From: JAVBRU01 sp031547595
GTDB lineage: Bacteria; Bacillota; Clostridia; Christensenellales; Aristaeellaceae
Direction: 5' to 3'
Length of the DNA stretch: 23,568 bases
Assembly: GCA_031547595.1 (NCBI GenBank)
Contig: JAVBRU010000030.1
Location: forward strand, 1 to 23,568
Positions 23,159 through 23,568 of the stretch are shown piece after piece. A program made the position numbers and the translations under genes. Below the pieces are notes generated by a model. The model was not told where the DNA came from, ran no database searches, and was given only the letters and a program-made list of their open reading frames with translations. The first letter of the stretch is position 1. Each line of letters begins with the position of its first letter.

Positions 23159-23568
23159 TCGTTCAAACGGCAAGGACAATCAACGCGGCGGGCAGCGTTC
23201 TGGCACCAAGGGCGGCTACGGCAAGCCGTCCGGCAACAACAATCGCTCTTATGACAAGAAGCCCTCCGCCCCGCGCGCGGGTGGTTATGGCCGCCCGTCT
23301 GGGGACAATCGCTCGTTTGAGAAAAAGCCCTATACGCCCCGCGAAGGCGGTTCTGGCCGCCCCGCTGGGGACAATCGCTCGTTTGAGAAAAAGCCCTATA
23401 CGCCCCGCGAGGGTGGTTATGGCCGTCCGGCTGGGGACAATCGTTCCTTCGAGAAGAAGCCTTTCACGCCCCGCGAAGGTGGCTATGGCCGTCCGTCTGG
23501 GGACAATCGCTCCTTTGAAAAGAAGCCCTATACGCCCCGCGAAGGCGGTTCTGGCCGCCCCGCTGGGG
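23151..23568 (+). CDS. Repeat-rich basic disordered N-terminus of an unidentified protein (cut by window edge)
   Basis: The frame opens with ATG at 23151 inside the end of fmt (8-nt overlap) and stays open for 139 codons to the window edge. The encoded segment is hydrophilic and rich in Gly, Arg, Lys, Asn, Pro and Ser, with no predicted fold. It begins MDNRSNGKDNQRGGQRSG, then enters 22-residue repeats of the form GDNRSFEKKPYTPRE plus GGYGRPS or GGSGRPA. In Firmicutes, fmt is usually followed by rsmB (16S rRNA m5C967 methyltransferase), so this may be an RsmB with a disordered RNA-binding-type extension. The catalytic domain is not visible; another RNA-binding protein, such as a helicase, is possible. 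The ribosome binding site is weak (GGGGAA), consistent with coupling to fmt. Confidence 0.75.
   Translation, partial: MDNRSNGKDNQRGGQRSGTKGGYGKPSGNNNRSYDKKPSAPRAGGYGRPSGDNRSFEKKPYTPREGGSGRPAGDNRSFEKKPYTPREGGYGRPAGDNRSFEKKPFTPREGGYGRPSGDNRSFEKKPYTPREGGSGRPAG
23301..23568 (+). repeat. 66-nt in-frame tandem repeat
   Basis: The motif GGGGACAATCG recurs at 23301, 23367, 23433 and 23499, and its first four bases again at 23565, exactly every 66 nt. Each period encodes 22 residues. Units differ by a few bases, mostly at third codon positions, and alternate between Tyr-Gly-Arg-Pro-Ser and Ser-Gly-Arg-Pro-Ala versions. A more diverged copy with one extra codon precedes them from about 23214. The array runs off the window, so copy number is unknown. 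Confidence 0.93.

Noticed and set aside
23214..23568. CRISPR array at the right end
   Set aside because: The repeats are contiguous 66-nt coding units without unique spacers and keep one reading frame.

Overview
The window looks like chromosomal DNA of a GC-rich, Gram-positive anaerobe of the class Clostridia. The evidence is the Firmicutes-type gene order yicC-remA-gmk-rpoZ-coaBC-priA-def-fmt, a TM1266-type [FeFe]-hydrogenase-associated protein, strong AGGAGG-type ribosome binding sites, several TTG and GTG starts, and sigma-A-like promoters. I cannot place it to genus from sequence alone. Both ends cut a gene: miaB on the left and a repeat-rich reading frame on the right.

Positions 1-4185 (minus strand) form a tightly coupled operon: a B12-binding-like radical SAM protein (TIGR03960 type), its TIGR03936/DUF2344 partner, an RNase E/G-family nuclease, and miaB. 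Each junction is an ATGA overlap. A divergent promoter pair at 4225-4311 separates it from a plus-strand operon of a DUF5665 membrane protein, lspA (lipoprotein signal peptidase) and rluD (pseudouridine synthase). That operon ends at a bidirectional terminator at 5934-5962.

Positions 5968-12321 (minus strand) carry an ECF sigma factor with a membrane-anchored putative anti-sigma partner, an unrecognised two-part protein, a dense array of perfect hairpins at 8677-8837, and a heterodimeric ABC exporter. The exporter's degenerate ATP-site residues are split between its two subunits in the expected complementary way.

Positions 12376-16165 (plus strand after the exporter promoter) are the accessory part. 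A leader of about 200 nt holds a short upstream ORF and an attenuator-like hairpin. It precedes a TM1266-family gene that overlaps an NMT1/SsuA-type binding protein by 74 nt. An AT-richer segment follows, with a strong promoter, a structured leader, a small secreted protein, and a lipoprotein sugar-type binding protein. Neither binding protein has a permease or ATPase beside it in the window.

Positions 16246-23568 (plus strand) are a housekeeping operon: YicC nuclease, RemA regulator, guanylate kinase, RNA polymerase omega, CoaBC, PriA, peptide deformylase and Met-tRNA formyltransferase. The last reading frame starts with a disordered basic region built from exact 66-nt tandem repeats. Gene order suggests it could be the N-terminal extension of the rRNA methyltransferase RsmB, but the catalytic part lies outside the window.
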